From: Stromatinia cepivora
Taxonomy: Eukaryota > Ascomycota > Leotiomycetes > Helotiales > Sclerotiniaceae
Direction: 5' to 3'
NCBI GenBank assembly: GCA_014898415.1
Contig: RCTD01000004.1
Span: 2,231,001-2,295,000 of the forward strand
Length of the DNA stretch: 64,000 nucleotides
Made by a program: the position numbers and the translations under genes. Below are positions 13,682-24,543 of the stretch, one piece after another (position 1 is the stretch's first letter; each line of letters starts with the position of its first letter). The notes beneath the pieces were generated by a model, which did no database searches, was not told where the DNA came from, and saw nothing but the letters and a program-made list of their open reading frames with translations.

Positions 13682-14551
13682 CTAGTTTTATGATCTCCAA
13701 AGTATATGATTGGAGTATTTCACAATAAGGGGTAAATTCCCCCCAACTTTACAACACACCTACCAAATTAATACTTGAGCACACCATACATTCCACATAA
13801 AAGGAGAATAATGTTTATAGGGCATGTCTCTGATAGTTCTCTAGATTTTCAATCAAAGTGCCTGGTCAAAAAGTGGAATATGCCTCCCAGCTGTAAAAGC
13901 CAACTACCCAAGACATTTCTTTCTCTATATATAATCTCATAGTGTAAACTAAAAGGCACGAAATAACTTATATTTAACAATCTCAATTTCCTAGAGGCAG
14001 AAAATTCCCAAGTCAAGCTTTTTTAATCTTCACATTCGGTCGTTTTCCACAAATCAATCTTTCTTTCCTTCGTTTCTATCTTCTCCAAACTGCCAAACCT
14101 CTTTCACTCTTGACACTCCTCCTAAAACAAGCGATGCCAGCTACAAAGTAACATTAGAAAGATGAAGCGAAAAATGTGAATAGCAGTGCTAACCACCACT
14201 ACGATAGGTTTCAGCTAGTACGGAACCTCTATTGTGCTTTGGCATTAGGCACTCATTAATAATGATGGCATCGACCGTATTGAATATCACAACACCTCTA
14301 ATGGCGCTTATAACATGCGAGTAGTTGCGCTCGCTGTACCAGCTAAAACCGTAGAGCAAACTGGCTCTCACACAACTTAAAAGAACTCCCTCCCCCCGAG
14401 TTGATTCTGAATCTTTACAACAATCTTTCCCAGCATTGATTGAACCTGATAACCGGAACAACTTACTTGACACTTCAACTTAACATTTCTTCACAACATC
14501 CATCGTGATATTTATTTCACTCTATCTTTCGAGAAACTCAACATCGTCACG
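13682..14551. other. intergenic between the tandem paralogues
   Basis: 870 bp, AT-rich in places, with no supported frame or RNA gene. It should contain the 3' end of paralogue A and the promoter of paralogue B. Confidence 0.4.
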
Positions 14552-16395
14552 ATGTCTACCTCTTTCAACCCAAACAATGTATTCGCCAACTACGATGATG
14601 ACGTATGGTTCGACGCTCCCGAAGAGTTATTCGAGGACGCTTTGGAAAGCCATGATGATGACATGGTAAAATGGAGTGTACGTTAATCTCGTAATCATTA
14701 AGATTATATTCGTCTGTCGCTAATAATTCTCTAGGAGCTACACGCATATGTCCCGAATCCCGAGAAGAACCATTACCCGGAACTTCCAACCATTGTCCTA
14801 CAACAGAAGATTTCGGCTCTCAATTATCGAGAACAGGCTGCTTTCGAAGAAAATGATCCAAATCTTCAAAAACTTTTCAGAATCAACGAAGCTCTCGGAA
14901 CTTTGCAGAATAATCATTCGAATGCTATGGAAATGGAGGAAAAGAGGTTCAACTCCATCCTTTCTCGATTCGATGAAGCTATTGATCAAACATATGGCTC
15001 CGAACACATTCTTCCGGATGCAGATCTCAAGAAGGTCAGAGTCTGGTATACTAGGAGATTGAATGAGATCACGAGGACCCAGGAGCTATTGGAGAGGGAA
15101 TACATGGTCGAATTTAAGGAACTCGAAATGCAGGTTATTGCTATTGAAAACGAATGGCATGCACACCAAAAGTCGCTAGCAGAGCATCGTGAAATCATTG
15201 TGGACCGTCTAGTAACGGAAGATCGTGCTCGCTGGGGATTAAGGAGGCAAAAGAGACTCGAGCACCTCAACTATGGGATGCAGGACGTTACCAACGAGCA
15301 GTATCACAAGATTCAAGAGCTTGAATACGAGGTTGAGCAATTACAGACAGACAACCACAAATATTCGTTCATTCATAATCAGATCATTTTTCAGGGAGAA
15401 GGGCAAATGCTTGCTGAAGCGAGCAACGTTTATGCACATCATCAAGCGATCTACCAACGCAGCGAAGTTCCGGACTTTGAGGCTAACGCCAGAGACAACG
15501 AGAGTTTTATGATCCCAAATGGCCAAGAACAATGGGCCGACTACAACAGCTACCACAATGAAGTAGAATATGAAGGAGAAGAGGGCCGGTTTTACGCTTT
15601 GTACTCACGAGATCTAAATAAGAGAATATTCGCCGGGAAAAAGTACCATCTAGATATGGAGAAAAGGCTTCTAGATGGGTCAGAGCAAAGAGTTGATCCA
15701 TTTTGGGAAAACTACGATTTTGTTCAGAACTGGATGGGACAAATACCAAACCCCTTTGAGGGGGTTAATGTAAACAGCTCGGGAGCCAACGGCATGTTCG
15801 ACGAAGGCCATTCCAAAAAGCGCGCTTTCAACGACTACACCGATGATGAAGAAATTGATGAACAGCAAGGCAGAAAGCGACTTCGTCCCATATCAATGGT
15901 AAGTTCCCCAATTCTTTGACTATTGCAAAGTTTAATACTAACGGACAATGAAGATATGCAGAACTCCGACGCCTCCAACTATGCTTGCTGAAGCCTGTCA
16001 GGGAAACTCCAATGATAGCCAGAAGTCTTGGGAGGAACCAGGGTACTGTGGCCTTGACGGACAATACTATGGCGCCGGCTATGACGACAGACATGATCTT
16101 CGTGAGCACATTCCGAATCCATCTGCTCTATCAGGTAATATTTGGCAAGGACCTATCTACATTAACAGCAACAACGGCGGTCCACTCCTCCGCCGCATCA
16201 CTCCACCTCCGCATCGAAGACGCCTACACCCTCCAACTAAACTGGCGTCGCGCAATAAATCACGAAAACCAAGATCTCCAATTCGTCGATGCTATGGTAC
16301 CACTCCTAAACAATGGTGTTGGAATTGAAACTGGCTGCAAGAGAGTCGCAGAACCCGAGTATGCCAACAATGACTACAGGAGAAGCAAAAAATGA
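14552..16395 (+). CDS. coiled-coil protein, tandem paralogue B (W-F-D-A-P / N-P-E-x-N-x-Y-P)
   Basis: Exon 1 is 14552-14677, exon 2 14735-15898 and exon 3 starts at 15954 (TACTAAC branch site upstream). Exon 1 encodes an acidic segment with DDVWFDAPEEL; exon 2 opens with AYVPNPEKNHYPELPTIVL and continues as a long coiled coil (for example RLNEITRTQELLEREYMVEF and YHKIQELEYEVEQL), then a basic KKRAFNDYTDDEE...GRKRLRP stretch. The 3' end is uncertain: read straight, the frame ends at 16328 with an unnatural Arg/Pro-rich tail; splicing out 16135-16168 (only 34 nt) gives a more protein-like tail ending RRSKK at 16395. It shares motif order and the phase-0 intron position with the upstream gene. 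Function unknown. Confidence 0.65.
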
Positions 16396-17466
16396 AGGGG
16401 TCTGATGATGGGAATATCACCCCCGGAGTGAGAAGGTCTATTAAGTACATGGAAGTCCCAATTGAGGACTTGTGATAGCTTCTGTTGGGAGACATGAGGC
16501 ATAAGAAGATGGATTTGCGGAAATCGATGGTGATAAAGAAGTTCGGAAATGAAACGGTCTTAGGGCATGATCAGATGTGGTGGTGTGTTTCGAAAATATG
16601 GTCGTGAGAAGGGGTCTGGAATATTATGGCGGTGCTAATGTGCGAGAACATTTTAGCGATTTTGGTGGGATGAATGAATCAATGTAGACTGAATAGTCTG
16701 AGGTGGTTTTGATTTTCCGAGTAGTTATGTGATCGGAGACATAGTACTCCACAGATGGCGGACACATTGCAATGGAGATATCATGCGAAGGTGGTTGAAT
16801 GCTGCGGTGGTGATATGTTGCAGCATCAACAGATATGGCAATGACATCCCTATGGCTGTGGGAGCTGGAGGAACACATTGCGATGAATTATTTTGCGAAT
16901 ATTTTGCGATAGCATTTTTAGTCTTATGACACCCCCAAATTACTTTAGGCAGGGATAATCCAATCTTTCTTTCCTGTTTCCCCTTTGATGCGGTTTTCAC
17001 AAAGTGGCAGGAACATTCATATATCTAGATAGCATAAGCAAGGAAGGAACTACTTTCACTTGCCAATACATACTTCAATCTAATTCTACTAGTGATTCTC
17101 GTTCTTAACAAACAATTAATCAAATTTTACATCTCAATCAACTACGGTCATTTTTGGTGAAATATACATTACATTACAACATTTCCGTTTGAACAGTGTA
17201 TACAACATAATCTGGTGAATCTTTTCCGGGCTACGAAGGAAGGAAAAGAAAAAAGAGTCAGCGTATGTATTCTGAGCTATACAATGGCTGAATTACTTCA
17301 GCCTCCGAACATGATCTTTGGTGTCGTTTCATGGCACTCACTATATTCAGCCCCTGAACATGATTTCTAGTATATCTTCGCTAAACCTGCCATAGGAATG
17401 TTCATGAGCAGAGCCTGGGCATCATGCTAACTATATAACCCTAGTTATCTCTCAGACTACATCACA
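16396..17466. other. intergenic, nothing recognised
   Basis: About 1.07 kb with several short overlapping frames on both strands and no motif. A repeated phrase around CCTGAACATGAT / CCGAACATGATC (17310 and 17350) is too short to interpret. Confidence 0.4.
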
Positions 17467-18816
17467 ATGGAACCAGTCACGCTACTTGAGAATGGTAACA
17501 AGACGCTTTTGCCTTTCTCGATTTCCGTACTGCCTGAAACGATAGTATCTGCTCTATCGAACCTCAAGGCATTATTAAAAAAAATTGGTGTCATCTTCAA
17601 GCCTCACGACTTCCCCAAGTCGTTTTTCCCTGCCATTAGCTTTTCCAAGTTCTGTTATTCCTTTGTCCTCATGATAATAGTCCTTATGTTGATCCTCCTG
17701 GCTATTACCTTGTGTTGTATTTGCCTCTGGTCCATAACAGGTGTTGGGCTAGGATGCAGAATCCACCTACCCAGACCAGCCAACAGCATCCGAAATTGTG
17801 GGCAAATCGACCCGAATTCTAAACTCATCGAAAGAACATTCTTTATTTCGCTCTGGAACAGTGGGCCTCTTGATAAAGATGCTATGGAAAATAACTTGCT
17901 TCTAAAATCTAATAGGGTCGTGAAGCACCCCGATTTAGCGGCGAGTCTAGGTCCTGGAGGGAATACAAAGATTCTGATTATTGATACTGGATTTATTGTC
18001 AGTTATTTTCGGGTCATATCGAAACCGCTTGTTACTGCCAGATTAATTGTAGAAGAACTATATATTGATATCAGCTGGATTGTAGGAGCACTATATACTG
18101 ATGCCAGCCGGATTGTAAAAGGACTGTATACTGGTATCAGCTGGATTGTAGGAGCATTATACACTGGTATCAGCCGGATCATAAAAGCGCTGTATACTGG
18201 TGTCACATGGATATCAAAGGCGCTGTATGCAGGTTTTATATTTCAGAAAGATTGGCTATGGAGGGTTTTTCTATGGCTGGGTATATGGGCCATTGAAGAA
18301 CTTCTTTTTATCTCCAGATGGTATGTCGAGGGGTTGTGTGCTGCTGGCAGATGGATAGCAGAAACCATTAGTGCAAAATACCAGAATTTCAAAGCACAGG
18401 GTATTCGGATTGCCAAAAATGTTATTCAACATTGCAAAATGATAGGAAGAATAATAGCAGTCGTGTACCGCAATGGACGGGCTCTTTTTAATTTTGGCAT
18501 ATGGGCGGTCGTTCAATGTTTCCAGAATAGGGTGGCAATTGTTATGTTTCTTCCCAACTGCGTAGGAATGCTGTTAGTGTGGGGAGTGCATGCCTTTAAA
18601 TTCGTGGCAAGATTTCTGCTATTCAACAGGATTGGGCGATGTATCGCGTCCCTTTTGGTCTTGGCAACGGGATTGTTGATACAGTACCAAATAAATCCAA
18701 TCGATTGGTTCCAGTTACATGGCCCATCGCCATATGTGGATACCAAGAAGTTCCGACCAAAAGACTCAATACGATATTTGAGACCGCGGAGAGCCGTGAA
18801 TAGAACGCAAAGATGA
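17467..18816 (+). CDS. predicted membrane protein with six 11-residue repeats
   Basis: A single 449-codon frame from ATG 17467. Residues about 60-95 form a strong transmembrane segment (FVLMIIVLMLILLAITLCCI). Residues 194-259 (bases 18046-18243) are six head-to-tail 11-residue repeats of the type I-V-G-A-L-Y-T-G-I-S-W/R, with W and R alternating at the last position, so the higher-order unit is 22 residues (66 nt). Further hydrophobic, Trp-rich helices follow (WLWRVFLWLGIWAIEEL, FNFGIWAVVQCF, VAIVMFLPNCVGMLLVWGV, and a last one near 395-415), with a basic tail. No family recognised. The 11-residue period fits amphipathic or membrane-lying helices. Gene-model risk: introns could be hidden, but the frame is clean throughout. 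Confidence 0.65.
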   Translation: MEPVTLLENGNKTLLPFSISVLPETIVSALSNLKALLKKIGVIFKPHDFPKSFFPAISFSKFCYSFVLMIIVLMLILLAITLCCICLWSITGVGLGCRIHLPRPANSIRNCGQIDPNSKLIERTFFISLWNSGPLDKDAMENNLLLKSNRVVKHPDLAASLGPGGNTKILIIDTGFIVSYFRVISKPLVTARLIVEELYIDISWIVGALYTDASRIVKGLYTGISWIVGALYTGISRIIKALYTGVTWISKALYAGFIFQKDWLWRVFLWLGIWAIEELLFISRWYVEGLCAAGRWIAETISAKYQNFKAQGIRIAKNVIQHCKMIGRIIAVVYRNGRALFNFGIWAVVQCFQNRVAIVMFLPNCVGMLLVWGVHAFKFVARFLLFNRIGRCIASLLVLATGLLIQYQINPIDWFQLHGPSPYVDTKKFRPKDSIRYLRPRRAVNRTQR

Positions 18817-19687
18817 AGATGAGGGAATGACGAAGAGGAGCGAGAATAGATGGGAAAGATGAATAGCGTTGATTGGTTACTTGTTTGGGATACCTTATAT
18901 AGGTCAGCGAGTATCATAACAGGATTAGCATAATTTTTCCATAGAACTTCATTCCTCGACACCAGTCTCAATAACCTTTCTCATATCAGGAGATAGAAAA
19001 TAAGAACAGCGTTAAATATTTTCTTCATTGCGTCTTCAAACCACCACATATGCCGTGAGGGGAGACAATTGAGGGAAGAATTTAATTTTAAAGACTGCAG
19101 GTAATGAATGCATAGAAGAGACATGTTAAATGATAATCAACACGTTTTCCAGGATACTACACCTGAAGTTAAAAGACACAGAAAAGAAATTTTGATCCTC
19201 ATAAGTATGCACACTTCCCCTTGATCCTGATATCAAGATCAAACAAAATACACTACGCAAGCTCTAGAACCAATTTTCCTCCTCCACAGACTTTCCCGTA
19301 ATGATTTCCGTTTCCTGTCTATAAAGCACTATAATATAAAGCAAGCTTTGCGCTCCACTTGGAGCTTGAAGCTTGAAGCTCAGGGGGGTTTTTTGTTGTG
19401 AAAGAGTGCTTGCTTGTCTATGTAAAATTTTGGACGTTCCATACACTTATGACGAATTGTGATATATTTCAACATCACCATCTTCACCATCTCACCCACT
19501 ACACCAAAGAACTTAAATATCACCTAAATTAAAAGTCCTCATTAACTAGATACCATTCCTACTGCATTTATCCATCATGGACTAATGGACCCACCATATG
19601 CTATCCCAAGCAGGCTTCAATCCCATTATCCCATTATCCCATTATCCCATTATCCCATTATCCCATACCAGTCCTTGCAAAACACCA
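18817..19687. other. intergenic, with CCCATTAT repeat near its end
   Basis: 870 bp between convergent genes. It holds no supported frame. An array of about five to six 8-bp CCCATTAT/CATTATCC units lies at 19621-19668, just beyond the stop of the beta-glucosidase gene. Confidence 0.5.
19621..19668. repeat. 8-bp tandem repeat (CCCATTAT)n
   Basis: Read directly: near-perfect 8-bp units just past the 3' end of the minus-strand GH3 gene, in its probable 3' untranslated region. Confidence 0.9.
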
Positions 19688-22600
19688 CTACTGCAAAGTA
19701 CCGCTCAAAACCAAATTCCTGCTCGAGCTTCCTACATACACCGTCTTGGGATACTCACTAACCACCCAATTTTGCGTTACCGGATCCCAATTACTAATGT
19801 CGCGTCTAGTGATTTCATATTTAAAGGTATCGGATTCGTGGGGTTCGAGTTCCATGTCGTCGAAGCCTCGGAGGACGACTTTGGGGTCGGTGGGGCTGCC
19901 GAGGGATATGTACTGGTTATTTGTGGTTAGTATGGGAGTTGGTGATGATTAAAAAGGGTGGGAGGGAGAGGGGGAGGGAGAAGCGAGAAACTTACAAGTT
20001 GAGGAATTTCCGTTCCTGATACATTGCCAGTATTGGTAATTTTAGCAGTTACAGTATAAAGAACATCATACAAACCCGGATTACCACCTGGTTCACCGCC
20101 AGCTGCGAGCAGTGGCTGTGGTGAGCTATCTGTTGAATGTGGAAGGAGTTGAACACTTTGGTTTGTAAGCAATGGGCCCTCAAGATATGGGTAGATGTAA
20201 CCAGGAACTTTATGGAATCCTGGTGGGAACTGCGCTGCTGATGCATTATAGTTGATTCTACCAAATGTTGGAGCAGATGATGTTCTTCCCCGTGTTGGTT
20301 TATAAGCAGAAGCGTAATGCCGTTGGATGCGCAGGTTAGAGTATGAGAATGTGGTGTATGAGAGACCGAAACCGAATTCGTAGGATGGCTCAATATTTGC
20401 GGCGTCAAAGTGACGGTAGTCAATAAATACACCCTCTTTGAAGTTCAATTGTGGATCTGGGGTGGAGATGGTATATTCGACATCTGTTCCGTAATCTTCC
20501 CGAGTTTTTCCCCATGTGAAGACGGATTTTGCTTGTGGATTTACTTCACCATACAAGACGTCTGTGAGTGAGTTTCCGGATTCTTGACCAGGTAAACCGG
20601 CCCAAAGAATGGCGGTTACATTGGGATGATTCTTGTATGCTTCGACAATCACGGGTCCGATCGTGTGAAGGACAACAACGGTGTTTTCGTGGATAGATGC
20701 AACATAATCAATAAGAGCATCTCCATTACCCCACAAAGTCAGGTTGTTTCGGTCTCCTTGATTTCCATCGACGGTAATGAAAGCTTCTCCGCCGTTAGCG
20801 TTGGCGAATACTATTGCGACAGAAGCTCCTTTTACTGCTTCTGCAACAGCAGTGAAATCGTAATTGTTGCTGACATTTTTGACAGTTGTTTGACTATAAC
20901 CCTCTGCTGCTTTTGCTTTCAATGCTGTAACGGGAGATATCAAGTACGGAAAGTTTGCAGTACCGGAACCCCAACCCTAAAAACATGAGGAGTGGTTAGC
21001 AAGCTTCATCAGCAGTCAAAGGATGATACATACCATTGCAAGCGTGCCAATATTGCAACCACGATCTCCACAGGCATTTGGGCCACCTGGGTTATCATGG
21101 GCATCTTCTCCGATGATTGCTATGCTCTTTGGATTACGCAATGGCAATGCACCTTTCGTGTTCTTCAAGAGAACGGTCGACTTGGCACCAATTTCGCGGA
21201 TAAGTGAGGCATGATCATATTGGACATTGACATGTTGATTAATTTGTGTAAAGCCTTCGTTAGCAAGTGGATGCTGGTAACCATATGTGCTAAGATTCCA
21301 TGAATTGAAGTTTACTGGAACCTTAGCAGTATCTCTGCCGACCTTGTAATATGCTGACATGATGCGGACGACCATATCATCAAGACGCCATTGAGGGATT
21401 GTACCATTGAGGACAGCATTGGTGAGCCAAGTGCCCCAATATGTGTTATTTGAAGCAAGATTTTGATCTCCAGCCATGGTCATACTAAAGCAAATTAGTT
21501 CAAGTTATTTTCTGACAATATGTGAAGCTTACTCAAGTCCAGCTAATGCACTAGCAATGCCATTATGCTGTGCCCACCAATCACTCACAACTATCGAGTG
21601 AAGTTAGCCTTAAGTTCAATAATTAGGTCAAGATACATACCAAAACCTTGAAAGTCTAATTCATTCTTTAACAAGTAATTGAGAGTCCAAGAATTCTCGG
21701 ATCCATAAGTTTGATTGATACGATTGTATGAGCACATGACGGCACCAGCTCCTGCCCTGACAGCATCGGCAAATGGCCTACAGAATTATTAGCAAACGTC
21801 GGCGACAAAATACGTGCCACTAACCATAAGTAAAGTTCGTGCATGGTCTTGTCATCCAAATTTGCAGAGTATGCAGCGTTTGAACCACCAGGTTCTCTGA
21901 AATGTTCTTGTTCATTCATGATAAAATGTTTTGCGCAAGCGATGACTCCAGCATCCTCTATGAAAGCCAAGCGGTTAGCAACTATTTCAATGGAGTCATG
22001 AGAATATACGATATTTGAATTGCAAAACCAAGATATGATGAGACATTGTGATAACTTTGACCATGATAGAAACCGAGAAAAGGTGAAAGAAGGATAATCT
22101 TACGAATTCCTTCAATTGTTGCCATCATGCCAATTCCTGTAAGAACGGGATCTGGACTGAAACCTTCCCAGTTTCTTCCACCCGCCGGTGCTCTTCCGAT
22201 TGGACCTAGTCCAAGTTAATTAAAATAGAAATCTAGTGGATTTCAGAGGATAGAGATACCTGCTACAGGACCCAATTGGACATCTATACCCTTTCCTCGA
22301 TGTTCCTTTCCCATAGCAATACCTCGAGCATTCATCAAATCATAACTCCATGTTGCGGCAGCATTCATTCCCGAGGGAAAAGCAGAATTATAATCAGCTA
22401 ATCATCATCCGTCAGTCATAATATAGCCTCTGTTCCACAAGAGAACTTACTGAATCGAATACCAAGAGGAGAATCTTGTAAACAAAATCCCGGGAAATTG
22501 AGTCGAGGAATTGTACCAGTATTTCCCACACAAGATTCGCCTTCCCAACCAACACCAGTGGTCAAGTTGACTTTCTCAAGAAGGGTAAGCTGGCTAACGA

Positions 22601-22751
22601 ATCTCTTTGCTTTGCCATATGCCTCTGCCCAATCTCCCCTACCATTCATCCATGGAGATGGATAACTGGGGGGAGTTAAGTCTCCATCATTCTGAGCAAA
22701 GGTAGAAGTCGCAAAGGTTGCAACTGATGCAATTGACAATAAAGACCTCAT
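19688..22751 (-). CDS. secreted GH3 beta-glucosidase
   Basis: Nine exons on the minus strand fit frame and splice signals: 22751-22451, 22397-22260, 22205-22104, 21957-21825, 21777-21641, 21590-21533, 21484-21034, 20976-19996 and 19912-19688, giving 841 residues, normal for fungal GH3 enzymes. It would release glucose from cellobiose and other beta-glucosides outside the cell. The signal peptide is [20 protein letters not shown]. Family blocks are [31 protein letters not shown] with the nucleophile Asp at about 274, [21 protein letters not shown], and [11 protein letters not shown] whose Glu at about 504 has the spacing of the acid/base residue in Aspergillus enzymes. A fibronectin-III-like C-terminal domain follows ([20 protein letters not shown]). 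All catalytic parts are present, so it should be active. It stands alone, with no sugar-related neighbour. Confidence 0.93.
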
Positions 22752-24433
22752 TTTTATAGCAATTGCTTGAGAGCTTCTGAGGATGAAAGAGAGAGAATGG
22801 AGAAAACTGTGGGGGCTCAGAATATGGGGAAATGGCGGGGATTTGTAGTGACTTTCGAGGGTAACTGCGGGGGTTGTAGTGAATCGTGAGCGTAATGAAT
22901 CACATGTAAGTGGACTCTCGTGCAATGTGGTAATTTCACACGGCATCATGCATATTTGGGTTACCTAGACCAGCCATAGCTTCATGTGCATATCGTAGGG
23001 GAAATTGGAAAGCTGCAAACGCTAAATTCATTTAGCTTTCCCCAGATTGTCATATAAAGCTAAAATTCCTTGTATATACCCGATGGCAGGACCCAGGGGT
23101 TTCTGGGGTTTGGCTCCGAGGCTAGAAATCATTTTGGATCCGTTCATCTAAATGGTTCAAGGGATGAGCTTGTTCCGAAGCTGTACCAAGTTCCAACAGA
23201 AACACTCGACTTTAAATTATAATCGGTCCGAGATTGTGACCGATGAACGCTTGGGACGATTTGTTACCATATTAAGGTATCATGATTCCGGAATAACGAA
23301 TCGCTTTCCCCTCACTTGGCGGGGCATTGATGGGTCATTTGTGTTTGTGCATCCAATGCATGCATAGGTGAGCAGGGTATGTATCGGGTAAAGTACCCAG
23401 AAATATGGTTGGTCATTTTATTTGATCCCATGTAAGGTTATTCTTGTGATCATCACGAGAAATTGAGGCAATTGGAAACTTTTCCATACATATATACCAT
23501 ATTACTAAGGCCAAGAAGGAGCGGCACACCGAGCGTTTGGAAATGAGATGATAGGAATTTGTAACCGACATTGAGCCGATTCGAACCAAATCACTTGCCA
23601 AGACAAGAAACACGTGAATGATACCAAAAGCAGCATGCCACATCAATCTTTTTCGTCCCGTGAAGGCTCGGAACATCATTGAGATGCGTTCTCGTTTCTA
23701 CCAACCAGAATATCAAAATCTAGCCACGCCGACGGGTTTGACTTTAGTACCTGAGAATTTGACTTTGTAGCAAACCATGTTAGATTATTGGTGGATTCTG
23801 CGTCCGAAAGGAATGTCCGAGGTTATTCGCTTAGTGATGTAAATGAAGGGTAAAAAATGCCTTCAGCTTTCAATAATTCATTGAATAACACCTTCATATT
23901 GATTTTTGGAAAAATTTGTATCATTTTGAAGCTGTGTATTGCATCTAGAAGCCTTCAAAACAGTTTAGTAGCACACGTCCTTTTATAGACAATATTGTCA
24001 AGTGAAATTGAGATACTTTTGAAGCTCTTCATTTTGAAGCTAATTCCATGTTTGTGGGGCAGAGAAGCAATACCTAATATAGATTCTTAACCTTTGCTTC
24101 CTTTCAATGGTTCAGAACTTGGAAGTTTATGGCTTCGCATCATGCCTCGAACCTTTGGCGTCCGGTTAGTCTAAGAATGTAAGAATGCCAACATTCTAGG
24201 CATCAGGGAAACCAGAAACCGGCCTAGTAGTTGATTGGCGATATTCAACTGGGTGGTCAAACCGATTGTCTTAGGTGGAGACATATATGCGGAGCAAAGT
24301 CCGCCGGGATGTAACCCGACTCATGCAAGTGTAGCGGGCTAAAATAAGCAAACAAGAAAACTCTTCACACCCCACTTATGCTAGGTGTATAGAGCAAAGT
24401 AGGGCATTCCTGAGCATCTTAATTCAATAGCAA
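22752..24433. other. intergenic upstream of the beta-glucosidase and tRNA-Met
   Basis: 1.7 kb. The first several hundred bases should be the minus-strand GH3 promoter and leader. Small frames at 23152 (+) and 23413 (-) have no support. No other RNA gene seen. Confidence 0.4.
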
Positions 24434-24543
24434 GTCTTCGTGGCTCAGTTGGTTAGAGCGTTGGTCTCATATTCCTATATGAGGTGACTGTCAACAGTCA
24501 CTTTAGCCATCCAAAGGTCGTGAGTTCGAGTCTCACCGAGGAC
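24434..24543 (+). tRNA. tRNA-Met(CAT), elongator type, with 37-nt intron
   Basis: The cloverleaf is complete: acceptor GTCTTCG/CGAGGAC, D arm GCTC...GAGC, anticodon stem TTGG/CCAA with a T-T mismatch next to the loop as in yeast elongator tRNA-Met, anticodon CAT at 24468-24470, and T arm GTGAG-TTCGAGT-CTCAC. Exons are 24434-24471 and 24509-24543; the intron 24472-24508 begins one base 3' of the anticodon, the standard position for nuclear pre-tRNA introns. Inside it TATGAG (24478-24483) is complementary to the anticodon-loop CTCATA, and GTGACTG/CAGTCAC (24484-24501) forms a 7-bp hairpin. A T run at about 24555 could be the Pol III terminator. Confidence 0.93.

Noticed and set aside
14189..14473. 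94-codon reverse frame between the tandem paralogues
   Set aside because: No motif, atypical composition, and it overlaps the expected promoter of paralogue B.
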